Shown here: in pieces, positions 34,009 through 46,458 of the stretch
How positions within the stretch are numbered: the stretch's first letter is position 1
How the letters are laid out: every line of letters starts with the position of its first letter
Source: Hymenobacter oligotrophus
GTDB lineage: Bacteria > Bacteroidota > Bacteroidia > Cytophagales > Hymenobacteraceae
Reading direction: 5' to 3'
Length of the DNA stretch: 64,000 bases
Assembly (NCBI RefSeq): GCF_003574965.1
Contig: NZ_CP032317.1
Location: 248,001 to 312,000, forward strand
Position numbers and translations under genes: made by a program
The notes under the pieces: model-generated
The model's database searches: none
What the model saw: only the letters and a program-made list of their open reading frames with translations
Told to the model about the DNA's origin: nothing

Positions 34009-35337
34009 TTACGCCTGCGGTTGGTTCCGGAAGTCCTCGGCCGTCATCGGCTGGTCTTTAACAACAATCTGGCCGCGCAGGTTGTCGAGTACTTTTTCTG
34101 CCAGAATGGCTTCGTACTCCTGCACATAGTTCTTGCCGTTCTCCTGGCGCAGGTAGTTGTCGGCGAAACCGCGCACCGATTCGCGCAGCTCGTCGGATAC
34201 CTCCGGCATGTTGAACTGGCTCAGGATCTTGCTGATCGTGCGGTCGAGAATCTCGTCGTTCGACACGTTCAGGCCTTGCTCTTCAACTACTTTGTTGCGG
34301 ATCAGCGACCATTTCAGCTCCTTCTCGTAGTCTGAGTAGTGCTCTTCTACCTGCGTGGGCGTCAGCTTGCCTTTGTTGGCAGCCACCAACCACTTTTTGA
34401 AGAACTCCTTGGGCAGGTTGATTTCGGTCTCGGCAACGAGCTTGTCGATCAGGCGGCGGTTCAGCAAGTTGTTCGACTCACGGTCGTAGTTCTCTTGGAT
34501 GGTTTCGCGCACTTTCGCGTCGAAATCTTCCTTCGAGGTTACGGCGTCTTTGCCGAATACTTTGTCGAACAGCTCTTGGTTGAACTCGGCTTGTGCCGAG
34601 CGGTGGATTTGCTCCACTTCGAAAGTGTATTCGCCTTCAACGCCAGCAGCCAGCTCCTTCGAAAGGCCCGTGAAGTTAGCAATCAGGGTAGCGTCGCCGC
34701 CGAAAGCTTCTTTCAGATCGAAAGTCACTACGTCGCCAGCTTTCACGCCCACAAACTTATCGGCGCCGCTTTTCACCTTGTTGGTGGGCAGCATCACTTT
34801 CTGCGAAAACTCCGTGGTTTCCTGCTTCAGCTGGCCCGAGATGTAGTCGCCGGCTTCTGAGGTTTCAGGAGTGGTGTTTTCGCCGAACTGGCGGCCGATC
34901 TGCTCGTAGGTGTCGTCGAGGGTGCTTTGGTCCAGCTCCACTTTGGGGCGCTCCACCTCGAACGAGTCGCCGGTCGGCAGCGTGAAGTCGGGAATCAGGC
35001 CCAGTTCGAACTGGAAGTCGAAGTCCTTCTGGGTGTCAAAGTCTACGTTCGAAGGCACGGGCAGCGGGTCGCCCAGCAAACGCAGGTTGTTTTCCTTGAT
35101 GTAGCCGTCAACCGACGAGCTCAGCAGGCGGTTGATTTCGTCGACCAGGATGCCCTTGCCGTACATCTTGCGCACCAGACCCGCCGGCACTTTGCCCGGA
35201 CGGAAGCCCTTGATCTGCGCCCGCTTGCTGGTCTCCTTGATTTGCTTTTCTACAGCTTCCGAGTAGTCAGCTTCGGTGAGGCGCACCGTCAGCAGGGCGC
35301 CCTGCTGTTCGTCTTTTTTGTCGAGGGTAATGTCCAA
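34009..35337 (-). CDS. tig: trigger factor (ribosome-associated chaperone)
   Basis: 442 residues with a TTG start at 35337 ([32 protein letters not shown]). The open frame to 35505 is false since it enters the tRNA-Leu gene. [20 protein letters not shown] is the ribosome-docking signature, about residue 45. A central region ([10 protein letters not shown]..., [11 protein letters not shown]) takes the place of the FKBP-like domain and looks degenerate. The long helical C-terminal chaperone part follows. It shields nascent chains at the exit tunnel and could act as a prolyl isomerase. It neighbours clpP and clpX, a classical grouping. Confidence 0.93.
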   Translation of the reverse strand: MDITLDKKDEQQGALLTVRLTEADYSEAVEKQIKETSKRAQIKGFRPGKVPAGLVRKMYGKGILVDEINRLLSSSVDGYIKENNLRLLGDPLPVPSNVDFDTQKDFDFQFELGLIPDFTLPTGDSFEVERPKVELDQSTLDDTYEQIGRQFGENTTPETSEAGDYISGQLKQETTEFSQKVMLPTNKVKSGADKFVGVKAGDVVTFDLKEAFGGDATLIANFTGLSKELAAGVEGEYTFEVEQIHRSAQAEFNQELFDKVFGKDAVTSKEDFDAKVRETIQENYDRESNNLLNRRLIDKLVAETEINLPKEFFKKWLVAANKGKLTPTQVEEHYSDYEKELKWSLIRNKVVEEQGLNVSNDEILDRTISKILSQFNMPEVSDELRESVRGFADNYLRQENGKNYVQEYEAILAEKVLDNLRGQIVVKDQPMTAEDFRNQPQA

Positions 35338-35467
35338 AACGAGTCGGAGGTTAAAGGTAAGCGGGCCACTGGCCCAGTTAGATGAAAAGGCAACAAGCCC
35401 CCAACGCACCGGGGCCGGGGAGTTGAGGGCTTGTATCGAGTTGCTGCCGAAGCAGCGTGCGAGTGGT

Positions 35468-35548
35468 GCGGATGGAGGGACTCGAACCCACACGCCTTGC
35501 GGCACCAGATCCTAAGTCTGGCACGTCTACCAATTTCGCCACATCCGC
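35468..35548 (-). tRNA. tRNA-Leu (anticodon TAG)
   Basis: The - strand begins GCGGATGTGGCGAAATTGGT and ends CATCCGC, giving a 7-bp acceptor stem. The anticodon arm reads CCAGA-CTTAGGA-TCTGG with anticodon TAG, and there is a class II variable arm (TGCCGCAAGGCGTG). Length 81 without CCA. Confidence 0.95.
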
Positions 35549-35578
35549 ATATAGCCGCAACCGTCTGCCGCGGGGCCG

Positions 35579-35608
35579 CAAAGCTAAACAAGGTTCTCGG
35601 AAAATCAA
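35579..35608 (-). promoter_or_regulatory. promoter of tRNA-Leu
   Basis: - strand TTG (35608-35606) and TAGCTTTG (35586-35579) with a 19-base spacer, the usual Bacteroidota -33/-7 arrangement. Transcription would start about 25 bases before the tRNA. Confidence 0.65.
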
Positions 35609-35793
35609 ATCCTGAGGAAAAGTTGGCAACGCCGAGCGGCAAAATCTTGTTATAGCCCTAGGTGCATTGGCCCCTAGGTGCGGTTGGCATCGGCAGCCTT
35701 TATCGGCTTGCCCATCGGAACCTAAGCTAGGGAAACAGGTTTTTGTACCTTCGTCTGCCGCTTCCGCAAGCGGCCCGCAGTGCTTTTTCGCCA

Positions 35794-38001
35794 ATGGCAA
35801 CTCTTATAGATCCTGAGGTAGAACGGCAGGAAATTCTCCGCCACTACCGCCGCCTGCTTCGCACGGCCAAGCCTTACCTGAAAGAAGGCGACGCCAAGCT
35901 GATTAAAAAGGCCTTCAATACCTCGCTGGAGGCCCACAAGGACATGCGCCGCAAGTCCGGCGAGCCGTACATTCTGCACCCGTTGGCCGTAGCCCAGATT
36001 GTGGTGGAGGAAATAGGCCTGGGTACCACCAGCATTGTGGCGGCGCTGCTGCACGATGTGGTGGAGGACACCACCTGGGAGATTTCCGATGTGGAGCGCG
36101 AGTTCGGCAGCAAGGTGGCGCGCATTGTCGATGGGCTTACCAAAATCTCGGGCGTGTTCGACTACGGCACCTCCGAGCAGGCCGAGAATTTCCGCAAGAT
36201 GCTGCTGACGCTGTCGGAAGACGTGCGCGTTATCCTCATCAAAATTGCCGACCGCCTGCACAACATGCGGACGCTCGACTCGATGCCGCGCCACAAGCAG
36301 CTCAAAATCGCGTCGGAAACGATTTACCTTTATGCTCCGCTGGCGCACCGCCTAGGTCTGTACGCCATCAAGAGCGAGCTGGAGGACCTGCACCTGAAGT
36401 ACACCGATACGGAAACCTTCCGGGAGCTGACGCAGAAGGTGCGGCAGAGCCGGGGTGCGCGCAACCGCTTTATTAAGGAGTTTGTAACGCCGCTTGAGGA
36501 GGAGTTGCGGGAGCAAGGGTTTGATTTTGAAGTAAAAGGCCGGCCCAAAAGCATCTACTCCATACTGCGGAAGATGCGCAAGCAAAACATTCCTTTCGAG
36601 GAAGTGTACGATTTGTTTGCCATCCGCGTGATTCTGAACGTGCCGCCCGAGCAGGAAAAAGCCGCCTGCTGGCGCGTGTACTCCATCGTTACCGACTTCT
36701 ATCAGCCCAACCCCGACCGCTTGCGCGATTGGGTGAGCACGCCCAAAGCCAACGGCTACGAGAGCCTGCACACCACGGTGATGTCGCAAACCGGCCAATG
36801 GGTGGAGGTGCAGATTCGTTCGCGGCGCATGGATGACATTGCCGAGAAAGGCTACGCCGCACACTGGAAGTACAAAGACACCGGCGCCGTGCAGCCCGAG
36901 TCGAGCCTGGAGGCGTGGATCAGCAAGGTGCGCGAGATGCTCGAAACCAACAACTCCAACGCCCTGGAGTTCATGGATGAGTTCCGCCAGAACTTGTTCG
37001 TGAAGGAAGTTTACGTCTTCACGCCCAAGGGCAAGCTCATTATTTTGCCCGACGGCGCCACGGCGCTCGACTTCGCCTTCGAAATCCATACGCACATCGG
37101 GCTGCAGTGCCTAGGTGCCAAGGTAAACCAGAAGCTGGAGCCGCTGAGCTACCGCCTGCGCAACGGCGACCAAGTGGAAATCCTGACCTCGCAGAAGCAG
37201 CGCCCCACGGAGGAATGGCTGGGGTACGTGACGACATCCAAAGCTCGCTCGCGCATTCGCGAATTCCTGCGCGACGACAAGCGCACCAAAGCCGAGGACG
37301 GTAAGTTTTTGGTAGAGAAGCGCCTGGAGCTCCTAGGGGTCGAGCAAAATCCCGACAACCTAAACCGTTTGCTGGCGCACTTCAACGTGCACAACCTGCA
37401 CGAGTTTTACTACCGCTTGGCCATCGGCCAGATCGACGGGCGCGAAATAAAGGAAAGCCTGTTCGACCCGGCTACGCCGGCCCCTAGGTTGCCTTCAATG
37501 CTCGAGCCCAAGGCCTTCGACCAAGAGGTGCAGAAACTGCGCGGCGTGCGGCCCGACATGTTATTGATAGGGGAGAAGACCGACACGATTCGGTACACCA
37601 TTGCTACTTGTTGCAACCCCATTCCGGGCGACGATGTGTTCGGGTTCGAAACCGATCAGAGCATCGAAATTCACCGTACTTCGTGCCCTAAAGCCACCAG
37701 CCTGATGTCGAGCTTTGGCAACCGCATTGTGCGCGCCAAATGGACGGATCAGCTCGAATTGGCTTTCCTGGCCGGTATTCGCATCAAAGGCTCCGACCGG
37801 GTGGGCTTGGTGAACGACGTAACCAAGATTATTTCCAACAGCCTCAAGGTAAACATGCGCTCCATCACCATCGACTCGGACGACGGCATGTTCGAAGGAC
37901 AAATAATGGTGTTCGTGAACGACACCGCCCATCTGGAAAAGCTGATTCAGCGCCTTTCGCGGGTGCGCGGCGTACTCTCGGTTGAGCGTTTCGGTTCCTA
38001 G
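35794..38001 (+). CDS. rel: bifunctional (p)ppGpp synthetase/hydrolase (RelA/SpoT)
   Basis: 735 residues from ATG 35794 (MATLIDPEVERQEILRHYRR). Order: an HD hydrolase domain with HPLAVAQI and ALLHDVVEDT (about residues 65-90), a synthetase domain starting GLYAIKSELEDLHLKY with YESLHTTVMS, a TGS domain (VYVFTPKGKLIILPDGATAL, about 405), and a C-terminal ACT domain (LAGIRIKGSDRVGLVNDVTK). Both active sites look intact, so it should make and degrade the alarmone. Its upstream region has a near-consensus TACCTTCG at 35746. It is monocistronic, with the fur-like gene 76 bases downstream. Confidence 0.96.
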   Translation: MATLIDPEVERQEILRHYRRLLRTAKPYLKEGDAKLIKKAFNTSLEAHKDMRRKSGEPYILHPLAVAQIVVEEIGLGTTSIVAALLHDVVEDTTWEISDVEREFGSKVARIVDGLTKISGVFDYGTSEQAENFRKMLLTLSEDVRVILIKIADRLHNMRTLDSMPRHKQLKIASETIYLYAPLAHRLGLYAIKSELEDLHLKYTDTETFRELTQKVRQSRGARNRFIKEFVTPLEEELREQGFDFEVKGRPKSIYSILRKMRKQNIPFEEVYDLFAIRVILNVPPEQEKAACWRVYSIVTDFYQPNPDRLRDWVSTPKANGYESLHTTVMSQTGQWVEVQIRSRRMDDIAEKGYAAHWKYKDTGAVQPESSLEAWISKVREMLETNNSNALEFMDEFRQNLFVKEVYVFTPKGKLIILPDGATALDFAFEIHTHIGLQCLGAKVNQKLEPLSYRLRNGDQVEILTSQKQRPTEEWLGYVTTSKARSRIREFLRDDKRTKAEDGKFLVEKRLELLGVEQNPDNLNRLLAHFNVHNLHEFYYRLAIGQIDGREIKESLFDPATPAPRLPSMLEPKAFDQEVQKLRGVRPDMLLIGEKTDTIRYTIATCCNPIPGDDVFGFETDQSIEIHRTSCPKATSLMSSFGNRIVRAKWTDQLELAFLAGIRIKGSDRVGLVNDVTKIISNSLKVNMRSITIDSDDGMFEGQIMVFVNDTAHLEKLIQRLSRVRGVLSVERFGS

Positions 38002-38077
38002 GTCGGATAAGGCCTAACCGGCAAAACAGCACGTTCGGGTATATGCCAGTACACTATAGTATATAAGAGAGCAGCAC

Positions 38078-38545
38078 ATGCTTGATGTTGAGAAATACGA
38101 AGAGGTAAAGAAGATTTTCACGGCTTACTTGGAAAGCAAGGGGCTTCGAAAAACCTCCGAACGGTACGCCATTCTGGAGGAAATTTATTCCCGGAATGGC
38201 CACTTCGATGTGGAAGAACTGTACGCCGGCATGAAAGAACGCGGCATTCAGGTAAGCCGCGCCACCGTGTACAACACCTTGGATCTGCTGGTGGAGCACC
38301 ACCTCGTGAGCAAGCATCAGTTCGGCCGCAACCTGGCGCAATACGAGAAATCGTACGGTTACCGGCAGCACGACCACGTCATCTGCACTGAGTGTCATAA
38401 AGTGGTGGAGTTCTGCGATCCGCGCATCCACGGCATCCAAACGATGGTCGGGGAGTTATTGAACTTCCATATCTTGCACCACTCCTTAAATCTTTACGGC
38501 ATTTGCGGCGACTGCCGCGCGAAAGCCGCCCGTACTACCGAATGA
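38078..38545 (+). CDS. Fur-family transcriptional regulator
   Basis: 155 residues. A winged-helix DNA-binding domain (RKTSERYAILEEIYSRNGHF, then VSRATVYNTLDLLVEHHLVS) is followed by a metal-binding dimerisation domain with two CxxC pairs, CTEC (about residue 105) and CGDC (about 146), typical of the structural zinc site. HDHVICTEC contributes further His ligands. Fur, Zur or PerR cannot be told apart here. Its stop overlaps the STAS gene by four bases (ATGA), giving tight coupling with STAS and purA, an unusual partnership for a metal or peroxide regulator. Confidence 0.92.
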   Translation: MLDVEKYEEVKKIFTAYLESKGLRKTSERYAILEEIYSRNGHFDVEELYAGMKERGIQVSRATVYNTLDLLVEHHLVSKHQFGRNLAQYEKSYGYRQHDHVICTECHKVVEFCDPRIHGIQTMVGELLNFHILHHSLNLYGICGDCRAKAARTTE

Positions 38546-38892
38546 AAACTGACGCCAACCTGCAAGACGGCATCCTGTCGGTGCGCCTCACCGGCGACCT
38601 GATCGGCAGCCCCGATTCCCAGCAACTCCTGCAAACCGTTGATCAGCACCTAGGCGACGACGCCGTGAAGTTGTGCTCAGTGGATTTGTCCAACGTACGC
38701 TACGTCAACAGCTCCGGCATCGGCGTGCTGGTGTCGCTGCTTACCAAGTTCCGCAGCCGTGGTGGCGAATTGGTGCTGATTAACCCGGCCGAGCACCCGC
38801 GCAAAATGCTGGCCCTAACCAAGCTTACTTCCATCTTCACCATCGCCGACGACGAAGCAGCTGCCACCAGCCTGCTCAAAAACGCCAACTAA
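38542..38892 (+). CDS. STAS-domain protein (anti-sigma-factor-antagonist-like)
   Basis: 116 residues from ATG 38542, overlapping the previous stop. VDLSNVRYVNSSGIGVLVSL (about residue 45) is the STAS core with the SSG phosphorylation region, followed by FRSRGGELVLINPAEHPRKM. STAS proteins of this size bind anti-sigma kinases or act as phospho-switches. No kinase or sigma gene is nearby. Its TAA overlaps the purA ATG (TAATG), so all three genes should be translated together. Confidence 0.85.
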   Translation: MKTDANLQDGILSVRLTGDLIGSPDSQQLLQTVDQHLGDDAVKLCSVDLSNVRYVNSSGIGVLVSLLTKFRSRGGELVLINPAEHPRKMLALTKLTSIFTIADDEAAATSLLKNAN

Positions 38893-40163
38893 TGCCAGTA
38901 GACGTACTCGTCGGGCTCCAGTGGGGCGACGAAGGAAAAGGAAAAATCGTGGACGTGCTTGCGCCCACGTACGATGTAGTAGCCCGGTTTCAGGGCGGAC
39001 CCAACGCCGGTCATACCCTCACTTTCAACGGCACCAAGCACGTACTGCACCAAGTGCCCTCGGGCATTTTCCACCCACACATTATTAATGTAGTTGGGAA
39101 TGGAGTGGTGCTCGACCCCGTGGTGTTCCGCGAGGAGCTGCGCAAGCTCACGGCGCGCGGCATCGATGCCACCGCCAACCTGTATATCTCCAAGAAGGCA
39201 CAGCTGATTCTGCCCTCGCACCGGGCCCTCGACCGCATTTGGGAGGAAGCCCGTGGCGGGGGGCGCATCGGCTCTACATTAAAAGGTATCGGGCCGACGT
39301 ACCAAGATAAAATCGGTCGAACCGGCTTGCGCATCGGCGACATCTTGCGTACCGATTTCAGCCAACGCTACCAAGAAACCGTGGAACGGCATCGGCAGCT
39401 GGCTGCTTTTCACGAGCGCGAGTTAGGCATTGAAGCAGATGAGGCCGCCTTTTTCGAAGCAGTGGAGAAACTGCGTCAACTACGGCTTACCGATACAGAG
39501 TACCTTCTGAATGACTTGCTCAGCCAAGGCAAGCGCATTCTGGCTGAGGGAGCACAGGGTTCGTTGCTGGATATCGACTTCGGTACCTATCCGTTTGTTA
39601 CATCTTCGAGCACTGTGGTAGCCGGGGCCTGCACAGGCCTAGGTATTGCGCCGCGCCACATCGAAAAGGTATACGGCATCAGCAAAGCCTACTGCACCCG
39701 CGTGGGCAGCGGCCCGTTTCCAACGGAGCTCCTCGACGAAGTAGGGGAGCAGATCCGCCAGGCCGGTCGCGAGTTTGGCTCTACTACCGGGCGTCCGCGC
39801 CGTTGCGGCTGGATCGATTTGCCGGCTCTGCGCTATGCCATCATGCTCAACGGCGTCACCGAAATTCATCTAATGAAAGCCGATGTGCTTTCTGACTTCG
39901 ATGAAATCCGGGTTTGCACTCATTATAAGCGTGCCGATGGTAGTTTAACCGAACAGCTTCCCGACCTAGGGGAGCTGCAAGAACTGACCCCGGAATACAT
40001 TTCGCTGAAGGGTTGGCAAACTAGTCTCGATAATGTTGCCGATCCCGGGGCGCTGCCCGCTCAACTAACGGCATACGTGCAATACCTTGAACAGCAGCTA
40101 AAAGTGCCGGTCACGATTGTGAGCGTCGGCCCTGACCGAACCAGCACTTTGCACATGAACTGA
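38892..40163 (+). CDS. purA: adenylosuccinate synthetase
   Basis: 423 residues, start inside the stop of the STAS gene. GLQWGDEGKGKIVDVLAPTY at the N-terminus has the GDEGKGK nucleotide-binding loop with the catalytic Asp; NAGHT and the GTP-binding GAQGSLLDIDFGTYPFVTSS region (about 220) follow. Together with purB (52978) it forms AMP from IMP: PurA joins IMP and aspartate using GTP. Cytoplasmic. The family is usually about 430 residues. The unit ends in a hairpin at 40175. Confidence 0.97.
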   Translation: MPVDVLVGLQWGDEGKGKIVDVLAPTYDVVARFQGGPNAGHTLTFNGTKHVLHQVPSGIFHPHIINVVGNGVVLDPVVFREELRKLTARGIDATANLYISKKAQLILPSHRALDRIWEEARGGGRIGSTLKGIGPTYQDKIGRTGLRIGDILRTDFSQRYQETVERHRQLAAFHERELGIEADEAAFFEAVEKLRQLRLTDTEYLLNDLLSQGKRILAEGAQGSLLDIDFGTYPFVTSSSTVVAGACTGLGIAPRHIEKVYGISKAYCTRVGSGPFPTELLDEVGEQIRQAGREFGSTTGRPRRCGWIDLPALRYAIMLNGVTEIHLMKADVLSDFDEIRVCTHYKRADGSLTEQLPDLGELQELTPEYISLKGWQTSLDNVADPGALPAQLTAYVQYLEQQLKVPVTIVSVGPDRTSTLHMN

Positions 40164-40174
40164 TAAAAATAAGT

Positions 40175-40214
40175 TACGCCTCGCTTGACTTTTCCCGAGC
40201 GAGGCGTACTTTTG
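40175..40214 (+). terminator. 11-bp hairpin terminator
   Basis: 40175-40185 and 40198-40208 pair (TACGCCTCGCT), with a following ACTTTT tail. Ends the fur-STAS-purA unit and precedes the rRNA promoter region. Confidence 0.8.
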
Positions 40215-40284
40215 TCCTCCCAGTCAGGCAAACGGCCTGCAGGTTTTTCTAAAACGAAGGGCTTAAATTTTTTTGCTCCTGCTC

Positions 40285-40316
40285 TTGACTTTGATGTTTC
40301 GGTAGTGCTAGTTTTG
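40285..40316 (+). promoter_or_regulatory. rRNA promoter 1
   Basis: TTG (40285-40287), 21-base spacer, TAGTTTTG (40309-40316); matches the Bacteroidota TTG/TAnnTTTG layout. Confidence 0.6.
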
Positions 40317-40417
40317 CACCCCGTTTCAGAAGGGAACAGGGTTAGGCTCACAAATCAAGGATCTAAAAACGGATTCAGTTGTTAGTAAGAGCTGCTGAAA
40401 AAATACGGCGCTGGAAC

Positions 40418-40449
40418 TTGCAAAGCAGCGAACGAGTTTGCTACCTTTG
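40418..40449 (+). promoter_or_regulatory. rRNA promoter 2
   Basis: TTG (40418-40420), 21-base spacer, TACCTTTG (40442-40449), then CAGCCC, which repeats at promoter 3. Confidence 0.65.
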
Positions 40450-40526
40450 CAGCCCGGTTCGGAACGCGAGTCGGGGGAATAGGAAACAAGTTGGACGGCG
40501 CGGCAAAAAAAAGTTGGCGCCGGGGG

Positions 40527-40558
40527 TTGCGAAAGCGGAAAAAAGCTGCTTACCTTTG
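40527..40558 (+). promoter_or_regulatory. rRNA promoter 3
   Basis: TTG (40527-40529), 21-base spacer, TACCTTTG (40551-40558), then CAGCCC. The closest to 16S, about 250 bases upstream. Confidence 0.65.
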
Positions 40559-40624
40559 CAGCCCCAACCACGAAAACACCGGCCGCGGGATGCGCGGCGC
40601 TACGGACACGACCGGTGTCCGCCC

Positions 40625-40633
40625 GTTCTTTGA
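40625..40633 (+). promoter_or_regulatory. boxA-like antitermination motif (leader)
   Basis: GTTCTTTGA in the 16S leader, repeated identically at 42701-42709 before 23S. The position before both large rRNAs is that of the Nus/boxA signal. Confidence 0.45.
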
Positions 40634-40808
40634 GAGAGTGTTGAAAACGACAAGGTAGTAGCCGGTTGCGGCGCCGCGAGGCGCGGGCAAGCGGCGAACC
40701 AAGCGAAACGAACAAACCGATCCTGTCGGCGCGCCCTTCCAGCGGGAAGGGCGGCGGCAAAAGATTGCTAGGACAAATCGCTGCTGGAAGCAGCAGCAAC
40801 AAACTTTT

Positions 40809-42320
<1,512 letters not shown>

Positions 42321-42444
42321 GGAGCGCTTTTGCCGCGCCGCCGGATCGGGCGTTCAATCGCTTAACCTGTTGTTTTCGCACTCGCTCAATGATTTTGAGA
42401 CACGAGGATTCGCTTTTCCCCGGTGGGGAAAAGACCGAAGGCCC

Positions 42445-42518
42445 GGGCTTGTAGCTCAGGTGGTTAGAGCGCGACACTGATAATGTCGAGGTCCGTGGTT
42501 CGAGTCCACGCAGGCCCA
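42445..42518 (+). tRNA. tRNA-Ile (anticodon GAT)
   Basis: Acceptor GGGCTTG/CAGGCCC, D-arm TAGCTCAGGTGGTTAGAGC, anticodon loop CTGATAA (GAT), T-arm GTGGTTCGAGTCCAC. In the 16S-23S spacer, as usual. Confidence 0.96.
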
Positions 42519-42554
42519 CTCGCTTCGGCGTCCGGCCGCGGCGACTCGTGCGAC

Positions 42555-42628
42555 GGGGGATTAGCTCAGCTGGCTAGAGCACCTGCCTTGCACGCAGGGG
42601 GTCAACGGTTCGAATCCGTTATTCTCCA
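42555..42628 (+). tRNA. tRNA-Ala (anticodon TGC)
   Basis: Acceptor GGGGGAT/ATTCTCC with two G-U pairs, anticodon loop CTTGCAC (TGC), T-arm AACGGTTCGAATCCGTT. Second spacer tRNA. Confidence 0.96.
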
Positions 42629-42700
42629 CTTTCCTTTTTGCGGAAGCGCTTTTCCTTGCGGAAAGCGCTTCCCCGCCGCCGGGCAACAGGCCCGGCGCAC

Positions 42701-42709
42701 GTTCTTTGA
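42701..42709 (+). promoter_or_regulatory. boxA-like antitermination motif (spacer)
   Basis: GTTCTTTGA, the same word as in the 16S leader at 40625, about 105 bases before 23S. Confidence 0.45.
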
Positions 42710-42811
42710 CGTAACGGCTAGCAAACATAGTAGAAGAAATAGGCCTGTCCAGTAAGTTGGACGGGCATCGCACGAGCAAACGACAGACCCATGATTACTC
42801 TGGGTCGACCG

Positions 42812-45725
<2,914 letters not shown>

Positions 45726-45822
45726 CGCTCTTGCATTTTTCTTCTTCCCCTGCGTTTGCTGGCCGTGCGTCAACGCTTCACGGCCCCGCTTGCCCGCGCG
45801 CAAGCAGGTGTCCGCGCACGAC

Positions 45823-45934
45823 AATGGTGGCTTTAGCCCGGGTGTTCACCTCTTCCCATTCCGAACAGAGCCGTTAAGCCCCGGAGCGCCCATGGTACTG
45901 CCTTCGCCGGCGGGAGAGTCGGTCGCCGCCAACC
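45823..45934 (+). rRNA. 5S ribosomal RNA
   Basis: It has the Bacteroidota 5S pattern: GGTGGCTTTAGCCCGGGTGT, ACCTCTTCCCATTCCGAACA, CCGTTAAGCCCCGG, then GGTCGCCGCCA at the 3' end. About 110 bases; exact ends uncertain. Confidence 0.92.
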
Positions 45935-45945
45935 CTTGTCCCCAC

Positions 45946-45980
45946 GCCCCCCCGCGGTCCGCCGCGGGGGGGCTTTTGCG
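45946..45980 (+). terminator. rRNA operon terminator
   Basis: 12-bp GC hairpin 45946-45957 / 45962-45973 followed by TTTTGCGTTTT. Confidence 0.88.
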
Positions 45981-46458
45981 TTTTACGCCCCCCTACGCGC
46001 CCCCGCCCGTCGACGGCTGATCCGCGCTGCGCCCCGGTGGACGGGGCGTCCGGAGTTGGAGCAGAGTGGAGCTGGTGTAAGTGCAGAGTCCTAAAATTTC
46101 TAATCTAAGTGTGGCCGTTATCAGTCTAATGCATTGAGTCGTTCCGATAGGTGCGACACCGTTTAGTGCTACGGGTCTGTATAAGCTATAAGGCCTTTCA
46201 ATTAGGTTTCTGTAACCTAACACCAATTTATGTAAAGTCGTATCAGTTTAGTTCAATATTTACCTAAGACGCTTATGATTCTTCAGGCCTTATATCCAAC
46301 GAATTATACCTAAGTATCTACTAGCTGATGCACTGTGCTGCTAGGTGTCGCGTTGTTTATCAACAAAATAATAAGTGACCAAAAGGAGCCTGTTTACTTT
46401 TTGAGGGCGTCTTTCTGTTCCGATTTACGTTCTTTAGGTACTGCATTCACGGTACCAT
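45981..46458. other. AT-richer intergenic region
   Basis: About 480 bases without a believable frame, GC lower than the surroundings from 46080 on. It should hold the promoter of the BatA gene. A 77-codon - strand frame (45993-46226) has no coding character. Confidence 0.4.
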
